The notes under the pieces were generated by a model. The model saw only the letters and a program-made list of their open reading frames with translations. It searched no databases and had not been told where the DNA came from. The position numbers and the translations under genes are program-made. DNA of 64,000 bases from Ampullaceana balthica. Its lineage: Eukaryota > Mollusca > Gastropoda > Lymnaeidae. Where the stretch lies: NCBI GenBank assembly GCA_944989445.1, contig CALYLW010000136.1, positions 124,001 to 188,000 of the forward strand, read 5' to 3'. This document shows, one piece after another, positions 35,900 to 47,961 of this stretch (position 1 is the first letter of the stretch; every line of letters begins with the position of its first letter).

Positions 35900-36205
35900 A
35901 AAGAGATGAGTGTTACACGTTAAACACAGTGACTCACGTCAGAAGATTGTGCCTAACAGAGATGATTTTTACATGTTACAAACACACAAACATACTATGA
36001 AACACGTCCGAACAATATGTCTAACAGAGATGATTGTTACAGTGTTACACGTTACACACACAATGTCAAATTTCGGAAGATTGTGTCTAACATAGATGAT
36101 TGTTACATGTTACAAACATACTATGAAACACGCCAGAAGAATGTGCCTAAGAGAAATGATTTTTACAATGGTACACATTACACACACAATATTACACGAC
36201 TAGTA
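35900..36205. repeat. Degenerate tandem repeat, about 65-75 bp
   Basis: The phrase AGAxxxTGTGTCTAACAGAGATGATTxTTACA recurs about four times with variable spacers, and again at 36738-36870. Likely one old array split by the CAA-rich stretch and unique sequence. Confidence 0.75.
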
Positions 36206-36330
36206 ACAAAGCCCGCCCAAGGATGGGAATAAGTGTAGGGTGACCTGTGAAGTTCATGGACTCTATGTTTTGGTGTTTGTTATGCTGAAGCGTTTGCAGG
36301 ACATTGTCGTCGCAGGGCAAGGGATGTGGA

Positions 36331-36445
36331 CAACAACAACAACAAAAACAGCAAAAACAACAACAACAAAAACAGCAACAACAAAAACCACAAAACAACA
36401 ACAAAAAAACAACAACAAAAAACATCAACAATAACAGCAACAAAA
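36331..36445. repeat. CAA-type microsatellite
   Basis: Imperfect (CAA)n with CAAAAA and CAG interruptions. It yields low-complexity ORFs on both strands that are not supported as genes. Confidence 0.95.
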
Positions 36446-36737
36446 AACAAACAACACTTAAAACTCTTGCCACTACCCCCCAGGACCATCAACGAAAAAG
36501 CATTTAACAGAATTGTCATTGGAATAAGCGGCAGGCATCACTTCAAGATGGGAACAAAATAATGAATTATGACAAAAAAAACTGCACCAAAAATAACTCC
36601 TTTTGAACCTCCGCGTAATATGTAAATTTTTCTCCGCTAGTGATTGGCTGTAGGAGTCATATGTGTTTGAGGGACCAATCGCTATAGATGACGGGACAGA
36701 AAGGACAGAAACTTGCCTTTTATTAAATAAGGAAGGA

Positions 36738-36870
36738 TATCATCCAAAGAATGTGTCTAACAGAGATGATTCTTACAGCGTTACACACACACAATGACAC
36801 GCGTCAGAAGAATGTGTCCAACAGAGATGATGGCTACAGTGTTACACACGCACAAACAATGACACACACT
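36738..36870. repeat. Second block of the 65-75 bp degenerate repeat
   Basis: Two further AAGAATGTGTCxAACAGAGATGAT units, with GTTACACAC spacers as in 35900-36205. Confidence 0.7.
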
Positions 36871-37391
36871 TTGAAAAAAATAACACGGACATATTTTATG
36901 CCAAGGCGAATACCTTATTTTACCATCCTTAAAAATTTGTGGGGGGCGGGAGGGGGCTATTCCATTGAACAGAGAACGTGTGATAGCACTGGAGCCACCT
37001 AGAGTGAGTGGATCATGAATCATAACTACCTAATCAATCAAACTGGGATTCTATGATCCACTCACAACTTTCATTAACCGACATTACTGTATGTTTGGCA
37101 TTGCAAGCTTTTAGTTTTATCGTTTTATCATACCAGTTTACAACAAGGTGACATCACTCAGCGCATTTAAAAGCATTTTTAAAAATTGATATATCAGCGA
37201 TACGCTGATGGATATTTAAAATATAATTTATGCTAAGCTAATAAGGAATAACCTGTGCTAAAAATAGTCACGGGAATCCCCAGCAGATGTCATCCGTGGG
37301 TCATGCTTAAAGTATGTTATTACCAACTGGTAATCGTAATTAGAAGAGTTGGAGAAAAAGATGGCGAGGAAAATGGTAGTTTGAAATTTTT

Positions 37392-37752
37392 AAATCCCTT
37401 ATATTAACTTCAACGTCTTGTCTGTCTGTCGTGGTCCCGCGGAAAACAAAAGTGAAAAATGACCCACTTCCCGTGATCCTATCTAGCTGAAATTTTGCAC
37501 ATAGTTCACATAGACTTTTGTCACCTAACAATGCATTCTATCAGAATTTCATATCGATCGAATGTACTGTAATTAAATATTTTTTTTTAAAGATTATCTC
37601 TATGTAGCATGTATATGTTCATGTCTGTCGCGTCTATGTAGTATGTATATGTTTATGTCTGTCGCGCGGTGCGTATTATATTGAACATAATAATTTTAAT
37701 TACGTCTCATATATAGGGGATTTACAGTAAAAAACTTTGTTTTTACGGGTTG
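37392..37752 (-). repeat. R-family repeat, reverse copy
   Basis: Plus strand reads AAATCCCTTATATTAACTTC at the left and TTTTTACGGGTTG at the right. The core stem partners are TGATCCTATCTAGCTGAAATTT and AGAATTTCATATCGATCGAA. 361 bp, with an internal deletion relative to the 480-bp form. Confidence 0.75.
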
Positions 37753-37903
37753 TTTATTAAGTGAGTTGTTTCCATAAAACCCTATACTATAATAATAATA
37801 AGGTCGTGTTCAAGGCCATGTCCAAAGAATGGAAGAAAGCCAACTGATCTGCTTAACGCAGAATAGTAGATGACAAAGACACGGGTCACGGGTCGCCCAC
37901 ACC

Positions 37904-38691
37904 TAGGGGTCTAACGATATATCGGCACCGATATCAGGGTATCGGCAATATCGGTATCGGTAGCATGAATAGGTCACAATGTTGATGTCACCGATATTTC
38001 ATAATAAGTGACATGTTGACAAAAACAATATTCAGAAGAAAAAAAATAATCATTTAGATTCAAAATCTGTAAAATTATATTTCCATTATTGCACCTTAAA
38101 TTGAGATTATTATTTTATACTTGAATTTTAAAAAAAAATATTGTGCATTTATAGTTTTTGCATTACTGTTGCTACATCCAATTTTAGTTGTTTATATCTG
38201 CCGTGTGCAACATGCGATGAATCGAATTTTATTTATAAATATTTTAAAATTAATTAAAAAAAAATTTTTCTTCAAATTTTAATGTAAGACTTAAAATCCG
38301 GTGTTTAGGTAAAAAAATGTAACACAATAAAAGAACACATTAATTTTTTATTTCCAAATGTATATTAGTGAAATCAATTCTATAAATAGCACCATGTGTT
38401 GCGGCTGCATACCTAACTACACTAATGTTAGGGAATTTAAGGTTGCCTCAAATTTGAGGATTTTGATACCCAATACAGCATTTAGTAATAGGGTCAGGAT
38501 TAGAATGCTTATTAGGATGCTTACAGTTTGGATGCAATTCTGCAAAATCATCAAATATGACCACTGGTTTATGTCCTAACAAATACTCATATCATCACAT
38601 TGACCACTGGTTTTTGTCCTAACAAATACTCATATCGTCAAAAAAATATCGGTATGGAGTATGGGCAAAAATGCATATCGGTAGACCCCTA
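37904..38691. mobile_element. Non-autonomous hAT element, outer of a nested pair
   Basis: Ends TAGGGGTCTAACGATAT and ATATCGGTAGACCCCTA. The 8-bp duplication CCCACACC is at 37896-37903 and, once the second element is removed, at 39287-39294. 788 bp, with repeated ATATCGG subterminal motifs and no transposase. A 43-bp duplication (38559-38644) lies near its right end. Confidence 0.85.
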
Positions 38692-38693
38692 CC

Positions 38694-39280
38694 CAGGGGC
38701 GGATTAAGACTGCACGGGGCCCCTGGCTGTAATTCAAACTGGGTCCCTATCCAGCCAGCGTCCCTTTAAATAAAATGATTGCTAGCAGTAGCAGCTAATA
38801 TAAGACTGTAACTTGTAACTAAATAGTTCGCATACTTTGTCTGTACTACGGGATCGGCCTTCCCAGCCAAAAAGATTATTATGAAGAAGAAAAAAAACGA
38901 ATACGAAGACATAGCTGTTTGCCGGTATCCTAAAATTGAGTGTAAAAAGACAATTAAAAAATAAAAAGACAAATGAAAATTAAAAGTTATTCCCCAAGAG
39001 GGAATCGATCGCGTGACCGCTAGCACCGCAAGCCGAATTTCTTCCACAAGACCACACGAACCACAAGAAAAACGTAAATTTAAAAAATATAAACAATATT
39101 CTTTAATATTTTCCTTTATTGAGCCTTTAAAATCAGGTTTTTATAAAATCAGTTTTTTTGCAGGAATTCACGCTAACATTTGTCCACCTTTAATGTAAAA
39201 TATAATAAATTTGTGGGCCCCTAAATCATCGGGGCCCATGGCTTTAGCCCGTTCAGCCCCCCCCCCTTAATCCGCCATAG
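38694..39280. mobile_element. Non-autonomous hAT element, inner of a nested pair
   Basis: Left end CAGGGGCGGATTAAG; right end CTTAATCCGCCATAG, inverted with three mismatches. Perfect 8-bp duplication CCCCTACC at 38686-38693 and 39281-39288. It inserted across the last six bases of the outer element. 587 bp, no transposase. Confidence 0.85.
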
Positions 39281-40894
39281 CCCCTACCCACACCTCAGAT
39301 AAAAGACACCTGCAAGCGAGACCTGAAAGCTACGGGAATGGACATGGACAACTAAGCTCATGACAGCGGCGGCTGGAAGAGTTCCATCAGGGCAGGACTA
39401 AGCAATGGTAAGGAACAAATTCGTATTGCTGCGGATCGGAAAAGAGAAACCAGGAAACTAAGATAAAAAAATTATTTCCCAGCACAACCCTATGGACCAT
39501 GGACTTTGACAACTGCCTGAGCTGTAAGAGCATGACAACTGCCTGAGCTGTAAGAGCATGCTCCCCTAGAATAGGCCTCTTGAGTCACAGCAACCATTGC
39601 AGGGCCGCGATATCTAATTGTCTCTCGAGACTATGGAGCCAATGATGGTTCTACAAGCGACATATTTACAAACATACATTTTAACTTTAACCATAACAAT
39701 CTACAGCAGAGAGTGACAGCACACAGTGAACCCCGCACGACCAAACGTAATTCCACACACAATCACGGCCTACAGCTTAACTTGGAGCGTGGAGGTGCGT
39801 GACCTACCGTGTAATGTCATGACTATAATCTGTCTACATGATCAGACCCCCCCCCTTCCAGCCCAACCCCAAATTGGCGTGTACAGTATTACAGGTCTGC
39901 ACGACTAAACGCCCGCCCCAAGCTGCTGTGATACAGTAAAGTAGCTGCTCCAAATAATCGATTGATCACGGTCAATCAATCACCTGGGACAGATCAGTAC
40001 TGCAACAAGTCTTGTTCGGATACATTTTAATACTGGCAGAATTACCCGACTACTGGGCAATTGATATCGGGGAGGGGGAGAGAACAACGGATACCACTGT
40101 TCCTTTCAAGCTGCGCAGATATCTGACCAACGCCGCGCAGCTGTTTAGAATTACCGCGCAGAAAATTTTGACAAGGATAATATAATATCTGGTTGAGGGT
40201 CGCAAATTTTTTTAAAAAATTAAAAAATGGATGCTGTGCAACTTTTTCACACGAGTTTAAAAAAAAATTATTTTATAAAGCACACGGACCAGCGAACCTT
40301 AGAGGGAACACAAAACACATGTGACATGTGCAAAAATAAACACAACTGAAATGTAGTATTAGTGTCCGCCAGAAGATCAAGGGGAGCGTGAGGATATCAC
40401 CACAGAACATTTGGAGATGTCTAACTACAGGAGACCTGAAACACCAGTTATTTGGCCAACTACAAGATTAATCATCCAGATGCAGGACAGTTTAATTATG
40501 TATCTATGCGCCGTTTGAAAGAAACAACATACAACAATTTGACACCCAGCCAGGATTTCTTTTTCTCAGCAGAGATCCAGGAACTGTTCATTGATAAAGT
40601 AGCAGTATTGTCTTTTTAAAGTAAATAAAATTGACAATGTATTTTGGATATATCTAAATAGTGAGTCACTGACCTGTAACAGATATTCGGAGCTTACCTT
40701 AACGGTATATTCAGAGATAAAATGGAAATTACATGTTCACATTTTGTGTCTAATAAAGGCTATATAACCTAAAGTTAAAGTATAAATCAGATAATGTAAT
40801 TGTGGATGGAATGTGTCCAAATAGGAAGGACATACATAGAGATAATATGAGCGAGTGAGACATGACATAGGGAAAGAGAAGGATACACAGGAGT

Positions 40895-41405
40895 GAGGGT
40901 GGGACATGAGAGTGGGAAGGTAAGCATAGGTGGGACATGAGAGTGGGAAGGGGAGGGTAAGTATGGGTGTGGGTGGGACATGAGTGGGAAGGGGGAGGGT
41001 AAGAATGGGTGTGGGTGGGACATGAGAGTGGGAAGGGGGAGGGTAAGTATGAGTTTGGGTGGGACATGAGAGTGGGAAGGTAAGCATATGTGGGACATGA
41101 AGAGTGGGAAGGTAAGCATAGGTGGGACATGAAGAGTGGGAAGGGGGAGGGTAAGTATGAGTGGGACATGAGAGTGGGAAGGGGGAGGGTAAGTATGAGT
41201 GTGGGTGGGACATGAGAGTGGGAAGGTAAGCATAGGTGGGACATGAAGAGTGGGAAGGTAAGCATAGGTGGGACATGAAGAGTGGGAAGGTAAGCATAGG
41301 TGGGACATGAGAGTGGGAAGGTAAGCATAGGTGGGACATGAGAGTGGGAAGGTAAGCATAGGTGGGACATGAGAGTGGGAAGGTAAGCATAGGTGTGGGT
41401 GGGAC
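40895..41405. repeat. 31-bp purine-rich minisatellite, about 16 units in variant forms
   Basis: Unit near GGTGGGACATGAGAGTGGGA + AGGTAAGCATA, with longer forms carrying GGGGGAGGGTAAGTATG. The plus strand is almost all purine with repeated G3 runs; the minus strand is open in all frames as a result. Confidence 0.93.
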
Positions 41406-42854
41406 ATAGATCTAAAAGTTAAAAGATATGTTCACATTGATTAAAGGTGTTTGATGAGTTTAGAGTAATGTTAAAATGAACACCACAAACCAACCCAATA
41501 AGTGTACCTGTGGGGGGGGAGGGAGAGAAGGGGGGAGTAGTTAGACAGGAGAAGCAGACACAGCCCCAACTCTCAACACACACTCCTCTATTGGGTTGAC
41601 ATCAATGACAAAAATCATTCATACCTTGGGCTAATTCAGCCCACCACCTGATGGTGGCTAGGGCAGGGTGGGCGGTGTGTTCAGGTAGGATCTATAATTA
41701 GCTGGAGACATTGTCATCAAATGGTTTGATAGCAGGGAGCTGTACCAATCATTATGTTTGACATTGAGCTGATATTTAACATGCCAACAGCAGATCAGAT
41801 TAAAAACCGCAAATCTCAAGTTTAAATACCCATGATATGATAAAAGCAGTTTAGGAAAAATGAAATGAAGAAATAAGAAGAACACAACACTGTTCACAAG
41901 AGTGCATTAATTTTTAAAACCAAAAGATGAAGTCACACTAGAGATAAGCAACAAGACAATGACCGCTAGAAATAATAACCACTGAACCATAAGCAGAGAT
42001 AACCCACCAGACAGGGTTGGCTATAAAAATAAATACAAACAACTGTAACAGAAGCAGGGCATATCATGAACTCCAACACAATACAGTTAGCAGACAATAT
42101 TTCTATACAAGAATTGAAGTATAAAAAAAACTTTATATTTAAAATTATCACAATTAGTTCTAAACCCTTAGCCCTGGTATAAAAATGCCCCCCTTTTTTT
42201 TCATACTCATAAACTTATTTTATTTTTAACACGCCACATTTATTAAAGTGATAATTAAATTTAAACTTTAATTTTTTAAACACTCAACTTATGGTACTAT
42301 AATTAAGATCTCATTTAGCGGAAATCCTTAAAAAAATTTTTTTAAAATTATGATAGGTACCAACAAAATCATGTATTTCAGACTGGTCTCTTGCTGATGG
42401 ATGTTTAGCCACTGAGAAAATACTTCACTCACACACACTTTTTAGTTATTTAGTAATAGCATTTATCAAAAGACCCCCTAAAAAATATTTAAACTCTAAA
42501 ATGTCAACATCACTGCTAATAAATCCAATTTCATCACACCAAAACTGAACATCTGCTACTTCTATTTCTTAAGACCCCACATTCAATACTCTGACCATTA
42601 TGGTTCCTATGGATGTTGTTGAGTTGGTGTTTTTTGTATGTATTTCAGTGAAGATGATACTTCTTAAGGCTGCTCATTGGGGTATTTGTGACTGAAGGTT
42701 GGGGAACAGGAGGCAACAGACACACATGGATTTATTGTTGTTGCCTCAATTTATCCCTTTGGAAGCTTGTTCCAGTCACTAATAGTCCTTGGCAGAAACG
42801 AGCAGCTCCTCTGAACTGCTTGTCATGGATACAAACAAATACGCAAATGCTTAC
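41406..42854. other. Intron sequence next to the first coding exon; no gene seen
   Basis: A G-rich run at 41513-41535, then AT-rich sequence. Short ORFs only. Confidence 0.4.
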
Positions 42855-45470
42855 CTTGATCTTTCGACTTCTAACCAACAGAGATCTGTCAGTTTTGGCA
42901 TTCTCTCCAATGAACTTGATATTACATGGCTTTATTTCCCTCTGCTGGGGCTGGTAGTCCACATCATCTGTGATGCCAGATAAATCCAGAGGTGGAACAA
43001 CACTTGCTGCAGCTCTCTGCTTTTGATTCTCTTTTCTCTTCTTGGCCAGCTGGCTGCTGTCAAAAATCTGAGAGACATTGCTGGATTTGGAGCGGTTTCC
43101 TTCCATCTTCCTACGCACTGCAGCTATCTCATTCTCAATCTCTGAGTTTATGCTGGAACTCTCAGAGGGCAGTGCTATGCTGGTGGGGGTAAGACGCTTT
43201 CTTGCAGATGGCGCATCGCTGCCTGAGCCAGATTCATCCATTGGAAGTTTAGTTTTCCTGCCACCGTCGATAGTGTCCTGAGAACTCACCACATCACCTG
43301 CTACCTGGCTGGGATCAGAGTTCTGCTGTCTCAGCCTCTGAGCTATTATACTGGGAATACCTTTGATGGGTTGGCTTTCTTTGACAGGTGCTTCTGCCTT
43401 GACAGGTGCCTCTGCCTTGGAATCGATTTCTGTCTTGACTGGGGTTTCATCTCTCCCCTGGGAATCCATACTCGGGGGTGATAAGACCTTGGTCGGCCCA
43501 CCTGACCCAATGGGTTCTGATGAGGTTGCTTCAACATCCAGGTCTCTCTTGCTGAGTAAGACAATACCATCGTCAAGCGGTGGCTGGGGAGCAGCTCGCT
43601 GCTTTGTCGACTCACGAGACTTGGGACCTGTTTTTGATCTGGTGACAGTCCTTGTGGTCTTGATCTCGATAGTCGTGTGTTGAGTCGACTGAGTTATTGT
43701 CTCCTGCTGTTCCTCTGTGACCCTGAGAACTTTTCTCTGAGACATGACTTTATTATTTGTCACGTTTTCCTCTTTCTCATAAATCTTTTTGGCATCTCTG
43801 GGAATGATAATGGCCAACTCATCTTCATTCTGCTCATTGGAATGTTTATTTTCTTCATTATTTTCTACATCATTAACAGGTCTGTAGTCATTAAGTCTCT
43901 GTGGCTTTTCTCTTCTTGGACTCAGCTTAGATTTGTTGAAGATCATAACTGGCTGCCCGTCATCCTTGCCATCTTCTTGCTTGTCTTTGAATGGAGCAAC
44001 AGGAACCACAGGACTAGACTTCTTGTAGCTAGTTGCAGCCGAGGCGGGGGCAGACAGCGGCACTGGCTTAACAGACGCACTGGGCTTCGTGACAACAGTT
44101 GGTTTGACGCTGGCCGTGGTGCGGGGTGTCGGGGTGGGACGGGCACTGGTTTTAGATTTGGCAGAGCCGAAGTAGCTGCTCCTCTCATAGATGGTTGGCT
44201 TGGTGTCGTTGAGGGACGCTGCGGGGTCAGGTGTAAGGCTGCTGGTGCTGGTGGGAGGGGTAACTCCCACCACGTTAGAAGACACTGATGTCGTAGGTTT
44301 GTCATCTTCCGATCTGTTGGTCAGTGGGGATGAATCGGAGGATCTCCTGCCATGCTCCACATATTTAGAGACAGAAGGTAGCAAAACAGGCTTAGCGTGT
44401 GCTTCTGGGCTATAAATCCTAGGGGAAGTAACAGGAGAAGGGCTGTGTATACTAGATCGAGCAGGTGCACCATCTAAAAATGTAGCAGAAGGGGAAGTAA
44501 GCCCCCCTGTTTCTGATTGTGAATGAAAAAAGGCAGAACCGGTCGTTGATAATGGAGAAATACTGGCAGACTCTGGTCTTCGTCGTCTAAGCAGCAAGTC
44601 ATTTGATGTGTTCGATGTTGGTGCATGTTCAAAAAGATTGCGTACTGTCAAAACAGTGTTGGGCTTTGGAAGCTCATCTGGTGGCAAAGTTTCATTGTGA
44701 TGCACTGGCAGTGGGATGCCATTATCACTTTCACTCTCACCATTGCTTAACTCTTTAGCTATAGGTATGGGTGGTGTCTTTTCAATAATTATAATATCAT
44801 CTCTTGCCAGCTCAACATCAGGGGCCTCTACATGTGAGTCTCTAGTAGGTTTAGATTTGTTCCACTTTGTGTCCACATGGCGCAGTGAAACGGGGAGATT
44901 ATGACTGGCATGCTGGTGACTGGACCTTCTGTGGGCATAATTCAAGCCATCAACACTCCTTGCTTTGTGAGCCTGAGAAAGTTTAGCTGATGAAATGTTA
45001 GACGGTTTCTCCACCAAAACAGAACCTGCTTCAATGTGACTTTGATCTTTGAAGGTCACAGTTTTCTGTGTCGTAGCAGCAGTTTCAGCCTGTAATTCAT
45101 CTAAGCTTGATGATCTTTTCAAATGCGATACTCCAACAGAAGTTTCTTTGGCAGTCAGGGATGTAAATTTATCAAGGAGCCGAGTGACAAAACCAGAACC
45201 AGGCCGATACTCAATGACGTCATTATCCTCTTCCAGAAAACGACCATTTAAACGTCTTTCCCTGTCTTGTCTATCAGATGATTCGGACCTGTGACTATTC
45301 CGAGGATGTACATTATGCTTAATGCCAAGCTGTTTGTAAAAAGGATTCTCGTGCACTGATTTAATTTTTTCTAATGTTGCCCTGTTGATGTTGTTAGATG
45401 TCTGCACATCCCCATTTTGTTGTGAATAGGATGAAAAATCTTTGGAGAAAACTTCATCTATGGCACTCAT
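42855..45470 (-). CDS. Phostensin/taperin-like protein, first coding exon
   Basis: A 2616-nt exon, 872 codons, open on the minus strand. Start chosen at ATG 45470 (MSAIDEVFSKDF); the open frame extends a little upstream without another ATG. A consensus acceptor at 45527-45528 puts the 5' end of this exon at 45526, so an upstream UTR exon exists. It ends in a consensus donor (AAG|GTAAGC) at 42855, phase 0. The protein is mostly low-complexity and predicted disordered, rich in Ser, Thr, Pro and charged residues. Features: conserved-looking N-terminal block NPFYKQLGIKHN (42-53) and GFVTRLLDKFTSL (93-105); a PP1-docking-like KTVTF (136-140); a possible phospho-site RSSSLDEL (119-126); and a C-terminal block KPCNIKFIGENAK before the splice site. 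Family assignment rests on exon 2. Confidence 0.85.
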
Positions 45471-45526
45471 GATGATAACTGAGCCAGAGATCAACTTTCA
45501 CCGTTTCATAAATCCTCTCTGAGGCA
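45471..45526 (-). other. 5' UTR part of the phostensin/taperin-like start exon
   Basis: Acceptor TTTTTACAG|TGCCTC sets the exon edge at 45526. A minimal upstream ORF (ATG AAA CGG TGA) lies in this leader and could lower translation of the main ORF. Confidence 0.55.
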
Positions 45527-46565
45527 CTGTAAAAATAAATGAGGTTTAATGAATTAACTTTTCAACTAAGAAAATAATTTTTTAAATTTCAAAATTGAAA
45601 CAGATCAGAAAAACAAATAAAGCTTTATGTAGCTATAAGCTAGAATTGGTTTTTAATTCATTAAAAAAAATCACAATGGAAAATGTTAAGTGTTTGGTTG
45701 TTCATTTTAAATTCAAGTTAAATTACATAAAATATTGTTTCTATTTAATCATACACTTGTATTAACCAACATCCAGTACACCACACTGACTAAAATACGA
45801 CAACCCCCCACACTTAAGTCAGTAATTTAGTTAAAGTTACTAAATTTAGTACTTAAGTTTACAAAACAGATGGGGAAATCACTCTGAAAATATCTTATTC
45901 TGAGCCATGATTTCCATTACTGTCTGTTAGGGTGCATCCATAATGTTTTGCAAAAAATTGAAATGTCTGGCGGAACCAGAATTTCTAATTACCAATGAGA
46001 TAATATTAGCTTTGAGCTAAATATCACTGGCACACATGATTACTTCATGAAACATAATAATTAAAAGTATATGGCATATATTAAGTGCTTAAGTGTCCAA
46101 GGTGATGGGCAGCATGGGATGGAGAAAAAACCCAGACAAAGGCAATTTTTCTGCAAAGCCAACACTGAGAAACATGGTAAACCTAAATAAGAAAAAAACC
46201 CATTAAAACAACTAACTAGTCCAAACACACACATTTTAAAATAATTGATAACTGTCATTGTCATCTTATCAACAGGAAGTAGACTTAAAATAATAAATAA
46301 AAGTTAAAATAAAGACTAAAGTTAAAGCTTCCGGACATCAATCTCCATGATTACCTAGACTCAGATATAGCCTATGTCATGCACTACTATAATAATAAAG
46401 TTGCAATTTGTAAGGTTGCCTTCTTTTTAATCTTTTTAATAAGTGAAGTTTATAGTTTATACTAACAAATTTGAGTAGTCAGAGGTCAAACAGACGTCCG
46501 GAAGTATTCTACAGAAAATTTCTCTGTCCTGCACAAACACTAACACAGCTTTCTTTTTTGGAAAG

Positions 46566-47516
46566 CGTTATCCCCAGAATTCTGCGAACAATTTTCAACG
46601 TTATCCCCAGAATTCTGTAAATGACTCTCGACGTTGATGGGAGAATTCAGTGAACTATTCTCAAAGTTAATTTTGAGCATTATTTATCATTATATCATGT
46701 ATATCAAGTAAATTCACGTTGATTATAATAATTATATCTGACCTGAATAAGAAAACAGTACCAGCCTTATTGTTTTTCATATTGATTTTAAGTTTATAAT
46801 TATATTTTAGAATCTGTTCAGTCCACTGACCTATTTTTATCTAGCTCACTAGTATAACTAAATATTAAGTTTAAGTATAGTCCATTGCGTTTTGGATACA
46901 TGATATAGGCCAATATATTTATCATATATATATATATATTATTATTAGTAGTGATAGTAATCTAGGCTTTAGGCTTAGGCATAGGCAAACTAGGCAGCCG
47001 CCTAGGGCCTCCGATTAGTTGCATCATTATTGTCATTATTTTTTTTACGGGGGCCTCGTACAAGAATTTTTCTATATTTATTATTTTATTTTTCGATTAC
47101 ATTTTATTAAGGGCCACCAAATTCACTTCGCCAAGGGCCTCCAATTCCTTTAGACCAGTCCTGCAGTAATATAGTAATAGTACATGTAATATAGGTTTAC
47201 AGTCCTCAGTCCATGACGTATTATTGAAGAAAATAGGACAATATATTTATTTATAATATAGGATAGGGTATTAGTACTATTATTAGTAGTAGTACTAGTA
47301 GTGTTAGCAATATTGGCAGTATATTCAATTGCGCCGCTACCAAGGTCGCGTAGCAGTGGGATGAACGTGAATCATTTAAATATTATGCAATAACAAATGG
47401 TTTAAAATAGAAAAACAAATTAATTAAAAAGAAAACATTAAAAAAAGATAAAAATGTTCAATGTTATTCGCAGAATTCTGGGGATAACGTTGAAAATTAT
47501 TCGCAGAATTCTGGGG
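46566..47516. repeat. Foldback element with about 48-bp inverted arms
   Basis: Left arm 46566-46618 holds TTATCCCCAGAATTCTG twice around AACAATTTTCAACG. The right arm 47471-47516 is its reverse complement with one to three changes. The centre holds a hAT-like fragment (CCGCCTAGGGCCTCC near 47000) and AT-rich sequence. Confidence 0.75.
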
Positions 47517-47961
47517 AAAACCAGTCTGTTCTTTTTTACCCAAGCCGACAATTTTCTATTTCATTAATAATGTATGAATGGTTTACACTCATGACCAACA
47601 AATGCACCTACTACTACTATTTTTTATTAATAATTATTAATATTATTATTATTACATAATTATCTATCATTCATATCAGACTATCACTATCATTCATTAT
47701 GAAGATTATCAGAGATCAGACCAGAGACATATATTTTTTATCTTATACTTATATCTTAGTCTTACTTAATATAAAAACTTAAAGCATGTCAAAGTAAACA
47801 AATAAAATTTACAATTTAGAAAAAAAATAGGATCAAGTTTCCTGTAAAAAGTTAACCATAATCAATGACTTCAAACTATACTCTATTCCGACTATTATCA
47901 TTAGTCATTAATTATTTTGTTCTTTAACTTTTGGATCACAACTTACAAATTGAAACAGATC

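Larger units (their letters stand above)
37801..39640 (+). mobile_element. LINE 3' end split by two nested hAT elements
   Basis: Left part 37801-37903 (decayed GHVQRMEE) and right part 39295-39640 join to one reverse-transcriptase C-terminus: GRPHLR, then KDTCKRDLKATGMDMDN. It ends in a decayed C-x2-C-type zinc finger (DNCLSCKS ... RIGLLSHSNHC) with a 26-bp duplication (39508-39559). Frameshifted and dead. Confidence 0.75.
21150..42854 (-). other. Giant intron of the phostensin/taperin-like gene, repeat-filled
   Basis: About 21.7 kb between phase-matched donor and acceptor. It contains satellites, nested hAT elements, a SINE, LINE remnants and R-family repeats listed separately. No host coding exon was found inside. 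Stretches such as 21860-23240, 29424-30614, 32360-33200, 36206-37391 and 39640-40890 show only short chance ORFs and simple sequence. Confidence 0.6.

Noticed and set aside
36192..36562. Poly-Gln/Asn and poly-Phe/Cys-like ORFs
   Set aside because: Translation of a CAA microsatellite in different frames.
40737..41407. Three minus-strand ORFs rich in Pro, Leu, Ser and His
   Set aside because: By-products of the 31-bp purine/pyrimidine-asymmetric minisatellite.
43677..44415. Plus-strand ORFs of 203 and 74 codons
   Set aside because: Antisense to the long phostensin/taperin-like exon, without splice or homology support.
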